This document shows, piece after piece, positions 1 to 7,760 of a DNA stretch of 43,584 nt. The stretch lies in assembly GCA_003649205.1 (NCBI GenBank), contig QMRC01000015.1, positions 1 through 43,584 on the forward strand, given 5' to 3'. This DNA comes from Thermoprotei archaeon (GTDB taxonomy: Archaea > Thermoproteota > Thermoprotei > Thermoproteales > B15-G16). The notes below the pieces were generated by a model that saw only the letters and a program-made list of their open reading frames with translations, was not told where the DNA came from and searched no databases. Every line of letters begins with the position of its first letter. The stretch's first letter is position 1. A program made the translations under genes and the position numbers.

Positions 1-541
1 GCTCTTCTCAATAACTTAGCTACTTCCAATAGATGCCACCTACCTATTAACTCATTCATCTTCATCCACTTCGGATCTCTGTACCAATTCAGTAGTTCAT
101 CTTCTTCAGCTAGTTGATGACCTAGTACTCCAGGAAAACCGTGTACACGATACGTGATCTCAGCTACTTCGTGGAAAATTACGTACTGTTCATAAGGTTG
201 TAGTTTCTGTGAGATCCAGATCTGATTAGGTGGTATCCCTAGCTTTTTTTTGCCGCTCCTGGCTTAACTACCTTACCATTCACTACGACATTGTAACAAG
301 CTATGTAATCAGCTATTATCTCGTGATCTACCCACCTTATCTGAATTCTGTACTGTTTAAGGAATTCTCTCACCTTACTTAACGTTATGTACCCCTCTGG
401 TTTTATGCGTAGTAGTATGATGTAGATTGCTGCTAGTGTGCTGAGTAACTGATTTGGTGCTCTGTCATGTAGTTTCCTGAGTGTAGCTGAGATCAACGTC
501 CTTAGTAAGATAACCACCTTAACTAATGTACTCGGTATCAT
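1..541 (-). pseudogene. Frameshifted metallopeptidase-like (HEVAE) protein, C-terminus beyond window edge
   Basis: The first part is an open frame from the ATG at 541 to a stop at 239-241 (100 aa). A second frame, open from about 251 to the window edge, continues it and contains FHEVAEITYRVHG followed by HQLAEEDE. HExxE plus a downstream H/E-rich stretch resembles small zinc-dependent peptidase-like proteins of archaeal mobile elements. The frames meet at a run of eight A (T run at 244-251 on the plus strand). Adding one A, or a -1 slip on the A run, joins them into one sensible protein that reads through the junction as KPGAAKKKLGIPPNQIW. It may be a pseudogene, a sequencing error in a homopolymer, or slippage-dependent expression. 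The family call is tentative; that the two frames form one gene is much safer. Confidence 0.6.
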
Positions 542-643
542 GGTTATTGCCTGAAGTTGGAAGTCTATTGTTTGAAGTAGCTATGTGATTTCCTATCTGT
601 GATTAGTTTATTAGTTCGATAGTTTCTTCTTTAACTTGCATTC

Positions 644-697
644 TCATGATGAGAATGGTGCCCTCGTGATTGGTGATGAGTAGGTCGGCGGCTGATT
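644..697 (+). ncRNA. C/D box guide RNA candidate
   Basis: Archaeal C/D sRNA layout on the plus strand: C box ATGATGA at 646-652, a guide of about 12 nt, a degenerate D' box GTGA at 666-669, a 3-nt spacer, C' box GTGATGA at 673-679, a 12-nt guide GTAGGTCGGCGG at 680-691, and D box CTGA at 692-695. Box spacing is what the family requires. It lies in a gap between two minus-strand genes and runs opposite to both. I did not recognise the rRNA or tRNA target of either guide, so support is from box geometry alone. Confidence 0.6.
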
Positions 698-774
698 AGC
701 TACCATCGTGTTCGTTTTGTGACTTATGTGATAGCATTTGTTGGGTCAGGATTTTTCACATGTGTAGTAGCTAG

Positions 775-1713
775 CTATTGCTTGAGTACCTCTCTCAACA
801 TTTTCAGTAGTTTCCACTGTATCTGTGCATCGTAGGGTACTGCAGCTACGTTTTTGTGACCTCCTCCACCTAGTTTTCTAGCTATTGAGGCTACATCCAG
901 TACCTTACTAACTAGGGTTGCTTTCATTTCCTCTGGTCTCACTATTATGTAGAGTACAGCATCTGGGTACTTCTCCTCAATTAGTCTCTTGATGTCACTC
1001 ACTAGTATGCGGGAGGTAGGTACCTTAGTTATTACTACCTCATGGCCTTCCACCTCTAGTATGTTCACGTTCTCGAGAGCTTTAGCTAGGTACCTACTGT
1101 ACTCTGGCTCTACCTTCTCAGCTAGTTCTCGTAGGTACTTCTCATCTATCTGTCCGGTAATGAAGTAATTGAGGAGCTTGTACCTCAGTTTCATGTCATT
1201 GAACCACTTGAGTACTTTGTCTATTATGTAGCTCATCTCCATGGAGTGTGTACCGGTATCTGAGTCCCTAGCTAGTTCAATTAGGTAGTTGGTGAAGAGA
1301 TCTAGCGTATGGTCTTTAGCTAAGTACTCAGCTACTACTTCAGCACATGAGTTCTTTTCTGAATTCACCACTAACGTTACTCCCTCAATAGATAGCTTCT
1401 TCCTGACCTCTGGAGACCAGCTGTGATGGTCTATCCACGTAACCTCAATTCCCTGCTTCACGAAGTCTGTTACCACCTTAGCTATGTAGGGTATGGTGTG
1501 TGGTTGTGGACAGAGATCACAGATGAATACCCTATCTACGCTCAGTACTTCTGCTTCTCTGAGGGCTCTCTCCATCATCTTCGGAATCGCTGATACACTG
1601 GAGAACCTACATAGTGTAGTTACGTCATCTACAACACGTTTTAGTGTCCTGATTACTATTGCTGCACACACTATCCCATCTAGATCTAGATGCGTTACTA
1701 CGAGACTACTCAT
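775..1713 (-). CDS. DHH-DHHA1 family phosphoesterase
   Basis: A 312-aa protein of the DHH superfamily (RecJ, NrnA and GdpP relatives), which use two metal ions to hydrolyse phosphodiester bonds in oligonucleotides or cyclic dinucleotides. Visible motifs are THLDLDGIV near residues 7-14, FICDLCPQ near 63-70, the signature DHH at 95-97 (WIDHHSW), ARDSDTG mid-protein, and a DHHA1 substrate-binding motif GGGGHKNVAAV near 282-292. There are no membrane segments or sensory domains, so a soluble NrnA-like or RecJ-like enzyme is likelier than a GdpP type. It starts 11 bases after the stop of the ModE-like regulator gene and is probably co-transcribed with it. The exact substrate (nanoRNA, cyclic dinucleotide or ssDNA) cannot be read from sequence. 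Confidence 0.85.
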   Translation of the reverse strand: MSSLVVTHLDLDGIVCAAIVIRTLKRVVDDVTTLCRFSSVSAIPKMMERALREAEVLSVDRVFICDLCPQPHTIPYIAKVVTDFVKQGIEVTWIDHHSWSPEVRKKLSIEGVTLVVNSEKNSCAEVVAEYLAKDHTLDLFTNYLIELARDSDTGTHSMEMSYIIDKVLKWFNDMKLRYKLLNYFITGQIDEKYLRELAEKVEPEYSRYLAKALENVNILEVEGHEVVITKVPTSRILVSDIKRLIEEKYPDAVLYIIVRPEEMKATLVSKVLDVASIARKLGGGGHKNVAAVPYDAQIQWKLLKMLREVLKQ

Positions 1714-1724
1714 ACCAACACTAC

Positions 1725-2807
1725 CTACCTTGGTCTATACACGACATTACCTGTCTCCTCGGTAATCCTATATCCACTGTATCCCTTAATCAACCTCTCT
1801 AGCTCGCTACTCTCTAGAAGTTCAATTAACTGCTCTACACTCTTCTTACGTAATTTCTGGACGGGTACCACAAAGTCATACCATTCCCACGTTAGGTGAA
1901 TGTACTTAAGTCCATACCTCTCAGCTACATACCTAAGTAGTACACCTACATCTGCTTCACCACTAACTATTGCTCTAGCTACCTCCTCATGAGTTTTAAC
2001 CTCCCTACCGTAACCAATGATCCTTCTCCTGACCTCACGAACACTAGTACCTAGCTCCTTAGCACACTGCTCGATTAGGTACTCTATGTACATCCTCGTA
2101 CCTGAACCTAAATTCCTATTAACGAAGCGATAGCCCTGTATCACAACGTCTAGAAAGCATCTAATATCTAGCTCTGGTCTAAATCCAAGGACTAACTCTC
2201 TCTGATACCCTCGAATAACTACTACTCGATCTTCTAACCAGTAGTTTCTCAGGTACGTGATGTTGTACATTCTTGTCTGTGGATCGTAGAGGTGCGAGGT
2301 CGCTACATCACCTTCACCTATCATGAGTAGTGAGAGACCACCAGCAGAACCCACCCAAGAGATCTCTACACTAAGTCCACGCTTACTCTCTAGGTACCTA
2401 GCAATTACACTAAGTAATGGATCGTGACTACCAACGATATGTAGGTCAGGTACCACAATATATGAGGTACTCTCCTGAATCCACTTAATACCCTCCAGGT
2501 ACTTTCTATAGAGCCTCAACAGAGCTCTACCTTCCTCGGTTAATCTAGCCCCACCACCCCTCACTCCACCACGTTTCCTCTCAAGTAGCTTAACACCGAG
2601 AATGTTCTCAGCTCTCGAAATAAGTTCCCAAGCACTGGAGTATGGTATGCCTATGGCCTTTGAAGCGGCTAATATAGATCCACACTCCTCCACTAGATGA
2701 AGGAGAACTAGAACCCTACTATCAAGTACCTCCCCATTATCTAGCTCAAGTACGAGATCTACTCTTGGTCTCAATCTCCTCAATAAGTTATTATTAGACG
2801 TACTCAC
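1725..2807 (-). CDS. ModE-like winged-helix regulator fused to a periplasmic-binding-like domain
   Basis: A 360-aa transcription regulator. Residues of about 20-110 form a ModE/LysR-type winged helix (AASKAIGIPYSSAWELISRA, then ARLTEEGRALL). About 115-330 resemble the PBP-like ligand domain, with VGSHDPLLSVIARYL, a phosphate-loop-like NRNLGSGTR and GEADVGV. Fusions of a ModE head with this domain occur in archaea and bacteria and are linked to molybdate, tungstate or cofactor control; the ligand here is unknown. The start is GTG at 2807, chosen because GAGGTG lies at 2813-2818, six bases upstream. A C/D guide RNA on the same strand ends just upstream of that ribosome site, so it may be part of this gene's leader. 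A DHH phosphoesterase gene follows 11 bases downstream. Confidence 0.8.
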   Translation of the reverse strand: MSTSNNNLLRRLRPRVDLVLELDNGEVLDSRVLVLLHLVEECGSILAASKAIGIPYSSAWELISRAENILGVKLLERKRGGVRGGGARLTEEGRALLRLYRKYLEGIKWIQESTSYIVVPDLHIVGSHDPLLSVIARYLESKRGLSVEISWVGSAGGLSLLMIGEGDVATSHLYDPQTRMYNITYLRNYWLEDRVVVIRGYQRELVLGFRPELDIRCFLDVVIQGYRFVNRNLGSGTRMYIEYLIEQCAKELGTSVREVRRRIIGYGREVKTHEEVARAIVSGEADVGVLLRYVAERYGLKYIHLTWEWYDFVVPVQKLRKKSVEQLIELLESSELERLIKGYSGYRITEETGNVVYRPR

Positions 2808-2824
2808 ATAAACACCTCACCAGT

Positions 2825-2877
2825 AATCAGCAAGGCTAAACCTCCTCATCACTCAGGGGGAAAGCTGTTCATCACCA
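2825..2877 (-). ncRNA. C/D box guide RNA with two 23S rRNA guides
   Basis: Minus strand: C box GTGATGA (2869-2875), 12-nt guide ACAGCTTTCCCC (2857-2868), D' CTGA (2853-2856), C' GTGATGA (2846-2852), 15-nt guide ending in TTTAGCCTTG (2831-2845), D CTGA (2827-2830). All four boxes match consensus. From memory of archaeal 23S rRNA, the D' guide is complementary to the conserved GGGAAAGCTG stretch (GTGAGGGAAAGCTG) and the D guide to AAGGCTAAA. These sites lie a few tens of bases apart in the same 23S region, as expected of a real dual-guide RNA. By the N+5 rule the predicted 2'-O-methyl sites are the first A after GGG in GGGAAAG and the second G in AAGGCTAAA. It sits immediately upstream of the ModE-like gene. 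Confidence 0.85.
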
Positions 2878-2906
2878 AACTAGTACTCGCTACCTACGCC
2901 CTAAAG

Positions 2907-3866
2907 TTACTTACTCACGTAGAGGACTTGTAGATAGGTAGTTGGTACTAGCAGTACACGGTCTAGTACTGCTATGATGCTCAGTAACTTATCTAGAGAT
3001 AAGTTCAGTGGTAGTGGTAGTGCTGGTCTCTTACCTAGCTCGATGTACTTGATAGGTGCTGTAGGTGGTAACTTACCTAGCTCACGTGCTTTCTCAATAG
3101 CTAGATCGAGATCACCAATAGCATCTACGAGCCCTACCTTAACTGCATCTCTACCACAGAAGATAGATGCGTTAAGTATCTCATTCAGGTACTTCTTATC
3201 TAGCTTATCTCCTCTCTCCTTAAGCACTGCATCTACGAATACCTTGTATGTGGTGTTAACTATTCGCTCAAGAATTGTCTTTTCTTCACTACTCAGCTCT
3301 CTAAAGGGACTTGCAATATCCTTGTACTTACCTGACTTAAGTACTATGACCTCTATACCTAGCTTTTCAAGTAATTTTCTGTAGTTCACGACCGTTACAA
3401 CTGAACCTATTGAACCAACGAGAGATGTCGGTGATGCAACTATACAGTCGCCTGATAGAGCTATTAGGTAACCACCGGAGAGAGCACTTTCAGTTACGTA
3501 GACTACGACAGGTATGTTATTCTCCTCCTTGAACTTCCTAATCATCGTGTATATGAGGTAGCTTCCAGTAGCTGAGCCACCGGGACTATTGATCACAAGT
3601 ACTAAAGCACCACAGTTTTCACGTTTAGCTCTCTCTAACAACTCCTTAACATCATCTGGTGATATGTACTTAGTTATTGAGAATACAGGTTTTTCAGTAA
3701 CCACCATTCCGCTTATCTCCATAACACATACGCTTTGTGGCTTCAGAATAGGGATCTCAAACTCAGTTTCTGGAGTAGCTGTTAGTAGTATGTAGGTCAC
3801 TACACCTACCAGGATGCTTACTACGATTGCTAGAGTCATGAACTTCCAGAGAGTACTAAATCTCAT
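2907..3866 (-). CDS. sppA: Signal peptide peptidase SppA (family S49)
   Basis: A 319-aa membrane-anchored serine protease that degrades leftover signal peptides and membrane-protein fragments. One N-terminal membrane helix spans about residues 9-29. The S49 fold follows with VLVINSPGGSATGSYLIY near 89-106 and the catalytic Ser130 in ESALSGGYLIAL. The general-base Lys is K182 in SGKYKDIASPFRE; the Ser-Lys spacing of 52 equals that known for characterised SppA enzymes of this short type. The length fits the single-domain archaeal/Bacillus form rather than the double-length E. coli enzyme. It starts at ATG 3866 and is followed on the same strand, beyond a small gap, by a C/D RNA and the ModE-like gene. 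Confidence 0.9.
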   Translation of the reverse strand: MRFSTLWKFMTLAIVVSILVGVVTYILLTATPETEFEIPILKPQSVCVMEISGMVVTEKPVFSITKYISPDDVKELLERAKRENCGALVLVINSPGGSATGSYLIYTMIRKFKEENNIPVVVYVTESALSGGYLIALSGDCIVASPTSLVGSIGSVVTVVNYRKLLEKLGIEVIVLKSGKYKDIASPFRELSSEEKTILERIVNTTYKVFVDAVLKERGDKLDKKYLNEILNASIFCGRDAVKVGLVDAIGDLDLAIEKARELGKLPPTAPIKYIELGKRPALPLPLNLSLDKLLSIIAVLDRVLLVPTTYLQVLYVSK

Positions 3867-3882
3867 GTTATCACGTGTTGAC

Positions 3883-4524
3883 TTATTTCTTGAGAGTTTT
3901 TAAGCAAGTCTCAACACATATCGTAGTGGCTTTGATTAGGACGTTTAGTGGTAGGCTTGGTGGTGTAGTTCTTACTCCGAGAGCTGATATCGATCTAGAG
4001 GTCACGTACTCTGTGGCGTATGGTATGTGTATGAAACAGCAGATGGTGTTGAGCTTCTCTGTATTCACTGTGTGTAGCATTATGTAGTACAGGTAATTGC
4101 ATAGGAAAGTTCCTGCGCAGTAGGATACCCTTGCTGGTACTCCACTTCTCCTCAATTCATTGACTATCTCCTTAACCGGTGCATTAGTGAAGTATGCAGG
4201 TGGCCCATTTTCTACCACTGGTACATCTACTAGCTCTACACCGTCGATATCCTTTTCTTCTGAGTCCACTATGTTCAATGCTACTCTCTCTATGTACATC
4301 TCAGTTGATGTAGGTCTTAAACCTATTCCAATTGCTACCTTTGGTCTGATGTCAGTTAGTAACTTAGGTACTTCATTCCTCACAAATTTGTAGGATACTG
4401 GAATTGACCTACCCAGTACTGTGTGATCAAGTATCTTCCTACCATCTAGCTCTTTAGCAATATACTCACTTGGATTTACTTTCTCTCTACCCCAGGAGCT
4501 GAAACCTAGGATGAGTACAGTCAT
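3883..4524 (-). CDS. Pyrrolidone-carboxylate peptidase-like protein (family C15)
   Basis: A 213-aa cytosolic cysteine peptidase family member that removes N-terminal pyroglutamate from peptides. The N-terminal substrate motif is present as GFSSWGREKVNPSEYIA. The catalytic triad can be placed: Glu79 in YIERVALN, Cys142 in CAGTFLCNYLYY and His166 in FIHIPYA. This matches the Glu81/Cys144/His168 arrangement of known members within two residues. The central region is divergent, so a different N-terminal blocking group is possible. The gene lies 16 bases upstream of sppA in the same direction, suggesting a small peptide-turnover unit. A C/D guide RNA on the same strand lies about 30 bases upstream of the ATG at 4524. 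Confidence 0.8.
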   Translation of the reverse strand: MTVLILGFSSWGREKVNPSEYIAKELDGRKILDHTVLGRSIPVSYKFVRNEVPKLLTDIRPKVAIGIGLRPTSTEMYIERVALNIVDSEEKDIDGVELVDVPVVENGPPAYFTNAPVKEIVNELRRSGVPARVSYCAGTFLCNYLYYIMLHTVNTEKLNTICCFIHIPYATEYVTSRSISALGVRTTPPSLPLNVLIKATTICVETCLKTLKK

Positions 4525-4551
4525 ATTGTATTACTTAGTGAATGTACAACT

Positions 4552-4607
4552 TATCAGTTGGGTGGCTTTTCTCGTCATCAATCACCGGGGGGCAAGTATC
4601 ATCATCA
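4552..4607 (-). ncRNA. C/D box guide RNA with a 16S rRNA guide
   Basis: Minus strand: C box ATGATGA (4599-4605), guide TACTTGCCCCCCG (4586-4598), D' GTGA (4582-4585, one base off CTGA), C' TTGATGA (4575-4581), a long guide of about 17 nt (4558-4574) and D CTGA (4554-4557). The D' guide is complementary to the CGGGGGGCAAGT segment that, from memory, lies just 5' of the GTGTCAGCCGCCGCGGTAA block of 16S rRNA in Desulfurococcales/Thermoproteales. The target of the D guide was not recognised. It lies in the leader region of the peptidase gene that starts at 4524. Confidence 0.75.
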
Positions 4608-4683
4608 AGTACAGTGAGTTACTAGGTGGAGTTAAGTTTTTGTCCTTTACTAATATGTGGTGAGAGGTATTGTGTGATTTATC

Positions 4684-6579
4684 ATGAAGTTGATCGAGAA
4701 GTACTTTCCGTACAGTGAGTGGAGGAGGCATCAACGTGAAATTGCTAAGGTAGTGTATAGTGGTATTGTTGAGGGTAAGGTTGTTCTTATTGGTGCTCCG
4801 ACAGGTCTGGGTAAGACTGCTGCTGTTCTAGCTGGTGCTCTAGCAGCTATAGAGGACATGGGTCGTGGCAAGGTATTTTTCCTCGTTAAGACGAAGAACG
4901 AAGCTCAAGCACCTTTCAGAGAGATTAAGGCATTATCTCGTAGAGGTGTTTCAGAGCTAGTTGCTGTGTTTAGGAATAAGAGAGAGATGTGTAGTCTAGA
5001 GTACGCTAGGAGATTGAGCTATGAGGAATTCCTTGAAGAATGTAGGTACCTGACTGAGCATGGTCTCTGTGAGTACGCTAAGAATGTCAAGAGCCTAGGT
5101 ATGGACGAGGTTGAGGAGCTGATACTACAGGCTAGATCACCAAATCACTTCATACAGTTACTGAAGAAGAGAGGATACTGTCCTTATGAGGTATGTAGGG
5201 TGGTAGCCTCCAAAGCTAAGGTCATAATAGGTTCGTATCACTACATCTTCAGTAGTGCTGTGAGGCATGCATTCTTCAACTCCGTGCCTCTAAAGCTAGG
5301 TGACTTAGTTTTGGTAATTGATGAAGCACATAACCTACCTCAGTCGATAATGGATATAGAGACGGCTTCGCTGAGTGAGGTAACGCTGAAGCTAGCTGAG
5401 AAAGAGGTTAAGAAGTATCTTGTCAATCCTGATGAGAAGAGAAGAGCACTATTTGCTCTAAAGACTATAGAGAAGATATTTCGTGATGTGAAGAAGAGAT
5501 TTAGTATTGATGAACTGGAGGGTAGATTGAAGCTTCTTGAAAAGAGCTTTGTTGACGCTGCATTCGAGGGAATATACTACCTAATGGATGTACTACCCAA
5601 GGTAATTCAGAGGAAGAGAGAAGTGTTAGGTTCACCAATAGTCTCTAGCCCCTTGAGGAGGGTAATAGATTTCTATAGGAGGATTGAGAAGACAGGAATT
5701 GAGTACGCGCTCTTTGTCACGTATGAGGAAGGTATTGCAAAGCTCGTGTATAAGTGTGTTGATCCAAGTACTGTCTCCAGGCATGTACTCGATGCTGCAC
5801 ATTCTGCTATTCTCATGAGCGGTACGTTACCTCCACTACAGTACTTCACATCAGTTCTTGGTCTACGTGGAGAACAGATTACTGAACTACGTATCGATAC
5901 TAAGGAGTTCATTCCCAGTGAGAACATTGCTGTCTTCATTCTGACAAATGTCACTACTAGGTATATTGAAAGAAGCGAGGATATGTACAGGAAGATAGCT
6001 ACAGCAATTGCTGAGATACATAGAGTTAGGAAGAGTGGTTGTACCTTAGTCGTTGTACCTTCGTACTCTGTGCTGAGAGGTGTTAAGAGGTATTTACCTG
6101 ATGATTTACCTGTGTTCTCAGAGACTACTGAGACTACTGTTGATGATGTAATCAAGGCGATAGAGGAGAGGAGAGACTTGATCATCATGGCTATCGCTGG
6201 TGGGAAGATAATTGAGGGTGTTGAGTTTAGAGGTAGTACAGGTGAGAACTTCATTAGGACTGTAGTCATTGTTGGTGTTCCGTATCCAGAACCTGATGAC
6301 TTCATCAAGAAGTACTACGACAGCATCAGCTCTAGACTTCTCGACCAGGAACTTGCGTGGAACTGTGTATTTACTGTACCAGCAATGACGAAGGTCAAAC
6401 AAGCTATTGGAAGAGCGTTTAGGTCTGAGAGAGATAGAGCTGTCGTAGTGCTCATGGACTATAGGTATCAAGACCCCAAACTACTTAGCTTACTCTCTGA
6501 TGTCGTTGATCTAGACCGTGTAATCGTAGCTGAAACACTTGATGCTCTAAGTGGGTACTTGAGGAAGTGCCCTATATGA
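4684..6579 (+). CDS. xpd: XPD/Rad3-type DNA helicase (iron-sulfur SF2)
   Basis: A 631-aa 5'-to-3' superfamily 2 DNA helicase, the archaeal homologue of eukaryotic XPD, thought to act in DNA repair. Walker A is GAPTGLGKT (37-45) and Walker B is the DEAH box VIDEAHNLP (about 211-219). Between them the 4Fe-4S domain has Cys103, Cys120, Cys129, Cys166 and Cys171, one more than the four expected. Motif III-like ILMSGTLPPL sits about 378-387 and motif VI is QAIGRAFRSERDRAV near the end. It starts at ATG 4684. Its 3' end overlaps the convergent zinc-ribbon membrane protein gene by 8 bases. Confidence 0.93.
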   Translation: MKLIEKYFPYSEWRRHQREIAKVVYSGIVEGKVVLIGAPTGLGKTAAVLAGALAAIEDMGRGKVFFLVKTKNEAQAPFREIKALSRRGVSELVAVFRNKREMCSLEYARRLSYEEFLEECRYLTEHGLCEYAKNVKSLGMDEVEELILQARSPNHFIQLLKKRGYCPYEVCRVVASKAKVIIGSYHYIFSSAVRHAFFNSVPLKLGDLVLVIDEAHNLPQSIMDIETASLSEVTLKLAEKEVKKYLVNPDEKRRALFALKTIEKIFRDVKKRFSIDELEGRLKLLEKSFVDAAFEGIYYLMDVLPKVIQRKREVLGSPIVSSPLRRVIDFYRRIEKTGIEYALFVTYEEGIAKLVYKCVDPSTVSRHVLDAAHSAILMSGTLPPLQYFTSVLGLRGEQITELRIDTKEFIPSENIAVFILTNVTTRYIERSEDMYRKIATAIAEIHRVRKSGCTLVVVPSYSVLRGVKRYLPDDLPVFSETTETTVDDVIKAIEERRDLIIMAIAGGKIIEGVEFRGSTGENFIRTVVIVGVPYPEPDDFIKKYYDSISSRLLDQELAWNCVFTVPAMTKVKQAIGRAFRSERDRAVVVLMDYRYQDPKLLSLLSDVVDLDRVIVAETLDALSGYLRKCPI

Positions 6580-7288
6580 GGAATTTACCACAATAGGGAC
6601 AGTAGATGTTGACTTCTCCCAGTGGGAGTTCTCTACCACAGTAAGGACACCTCTTCCTCCGTATACCTGTTGTCTTCTCCTCTACCTTCTGCTGGGGTAG
6701 TGATGGTTGTGTTTTTTCCTCTGCTACTGTTGCTTTTTCAGGTGATGGAGCAACTCTCACAACTCCTTTACTCTCTACAGGGTTTCTCTCCTCTGGTAGC
6801 TGTGGCACCTGTTGCATCGTAGCTCCTTGAGCTGAAGGTGAAGGAGTCGATTGCGCTGATTTATGCGGTGCCGCTTCAGTGGTAGCTATTGGTACTGGTG
6901 TTGGTGCTTGTGCTGGGGCAATGGATTGATGATGTGTTTGGTACTGTAGTGTAGGGTGTTGCACTCTTGATGCTAGGCTGGTTTGAGCAGCTCTAATTGA
7001 GGAGGCCATATCTCTGAATACGGTTACCACGAGTTTAGCTATGTACAAATTAGAAAGTAGTATGAGTGTCGATGCTGACGCTACTAATGCTGTTATCAGT
7101 ATCGTCGTTGTAAATATGTCAAAGCTACCGTTTAGTAGGTACATACTCGATATTATTACTGTTGGTACGAGCACTATCAGTACAGCACCTATGTAGGCAA
7201 TTAGGTAGATCTTCGATAGAGATGATATTATCTCAGCAATTCTACCACGAGTTACCCCTGTTCTACCTCTTGAACGAGTAAATCCCAT
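6572..7288 (-). CDS. Membrane protein with C-terminal zinc ribbon
   Basis: Unknown function. From the preferred start at 7288 (MGFTRSRGRTG) the protein has about 238 residues: a short basic N-terminus, two membrane helices (IYLIAYIGAVLIVLVPTVII and TTTILITALVASASTLILL), a long Pro/Ala/Gln/Thr-rich linker, and a terminal double-CxxC zinc ribbon (CPYCGRELPLG...CPYCGKFLI). An upstream ATG at 7393 would add 35 residues, but that codon overlaps the start of the divergent zinc-finger gene and leaves no room for promoters. A TATA-like TTAAATATA near 7340 would serve the 7288 start. The layout suggests a membrane adaptor with a zinc-ribbon head. Confidence 0.65.
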   Translation of the reverse strand: MGFTRSRGRTGVTRGRIAEIISSLSKIYLIAYIGAVLIVLVPTVIISSMYLLNGSFDIFTTTILITALVASASTLILLSNLYIAKLVVTVFRDMASSIRAAQTSLASRVQHPTLQYQTHHQSIAPAQAPTPVPIATTEAAPHKSAQSTPSPSAQGATMQQVPQLPEERNPVESKGVVRVAPSPEKATVAEEKTQPSLPQQKVEEKTTGIRRKRCPYCGRELPLGEVNIYCPYCGKFLI

Positions 7289-7338
7289 AAAATTCACCAA
7301 GAGGTACTCCAGTAGGTTTTCTGTTCGAGAAGCGTATA

Positions 7339-7349
7339 GGTTAAATATA
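7339..7349. promoter_or_regulatory. TATA-like element between divergent genes
   Basis: An A/T-rich TTAAATATATT block lies about 45 bases before the plus-strand ATG at 7392 and about 55 bases from the preferred minus-strand ATG at 7288. Its near-symmetry lets it read as a TATA element in either direction. Assigned by position and composition only. Confidence 0.4.
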
Positions 7350-7391
7350 TTCCTATCTCCCTGAGAATAAGTACTACGTCGAGGAGAGACC

Positions 7392-7760
7392 ATGCTGTGC
7401 TTAAAGTGTGGTAGTGAGGTAGGTTCTATCGGTGAACTTGCTGCTCACGTAGTGAGGTGCCCCTCACAGGTTAATGTGCTCTGTCCAGTATGTAAGGAAA
7501 GAGTTGCTACTGGACAACTACTAATCCACATCCTTCAGAAACATGTATCGAGCTCGGTGTGTCCTCTATGTAGGACTAGGTTTAAGCAATCGAAGCAATT
7601 ACTACCACACCTTAGGGAGCACTTCATAGCTGAGATCGAAAGTAAGGGTGGTAAAAAGTATATTTGCCTTATATGTGGAAGGGATTTCACCTCAAAGAGA
7701 TCAGCTAGAGTTCACGTGTTGAAAGCCCATGAAAAGGGTTGGAAGGAAGAACGTAGTTAG
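7392..7760 (+). CDS. C2H2 zinc-finger protein
   Basis: A 122-aa protein made almost wholly of zinc-finger units: CLKCGSEVGS...HVVRC, CPVCKERV...HILQKH, CPLCRTRF...HLREH and CLICGRDF...HVLKAH. Three are classical C2H2 and the first ends in H...C. Compact multi-C2H2 proteins are found in archaea and are presumed to bind nucleic acid, but no target is known. The gene overlaps the start of the topoisomerase gene (ATG 7729) by about 32 bases, so the two are probably translated from one message. The ATG at 7392 shares bases with the first ATG of the divergent gene. Confidence 0.8.
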   Translation: MLCLKCGSEVGSIGELAAHVVRCPSQVNVLCPVCKERVATGQLLIHILQKHVSSSVCPLCRTRFKQSKQLLPHLREHFIAEIESKGGKKYICLICGRDFTSKRSARVHVLKAHEKGWKEERS

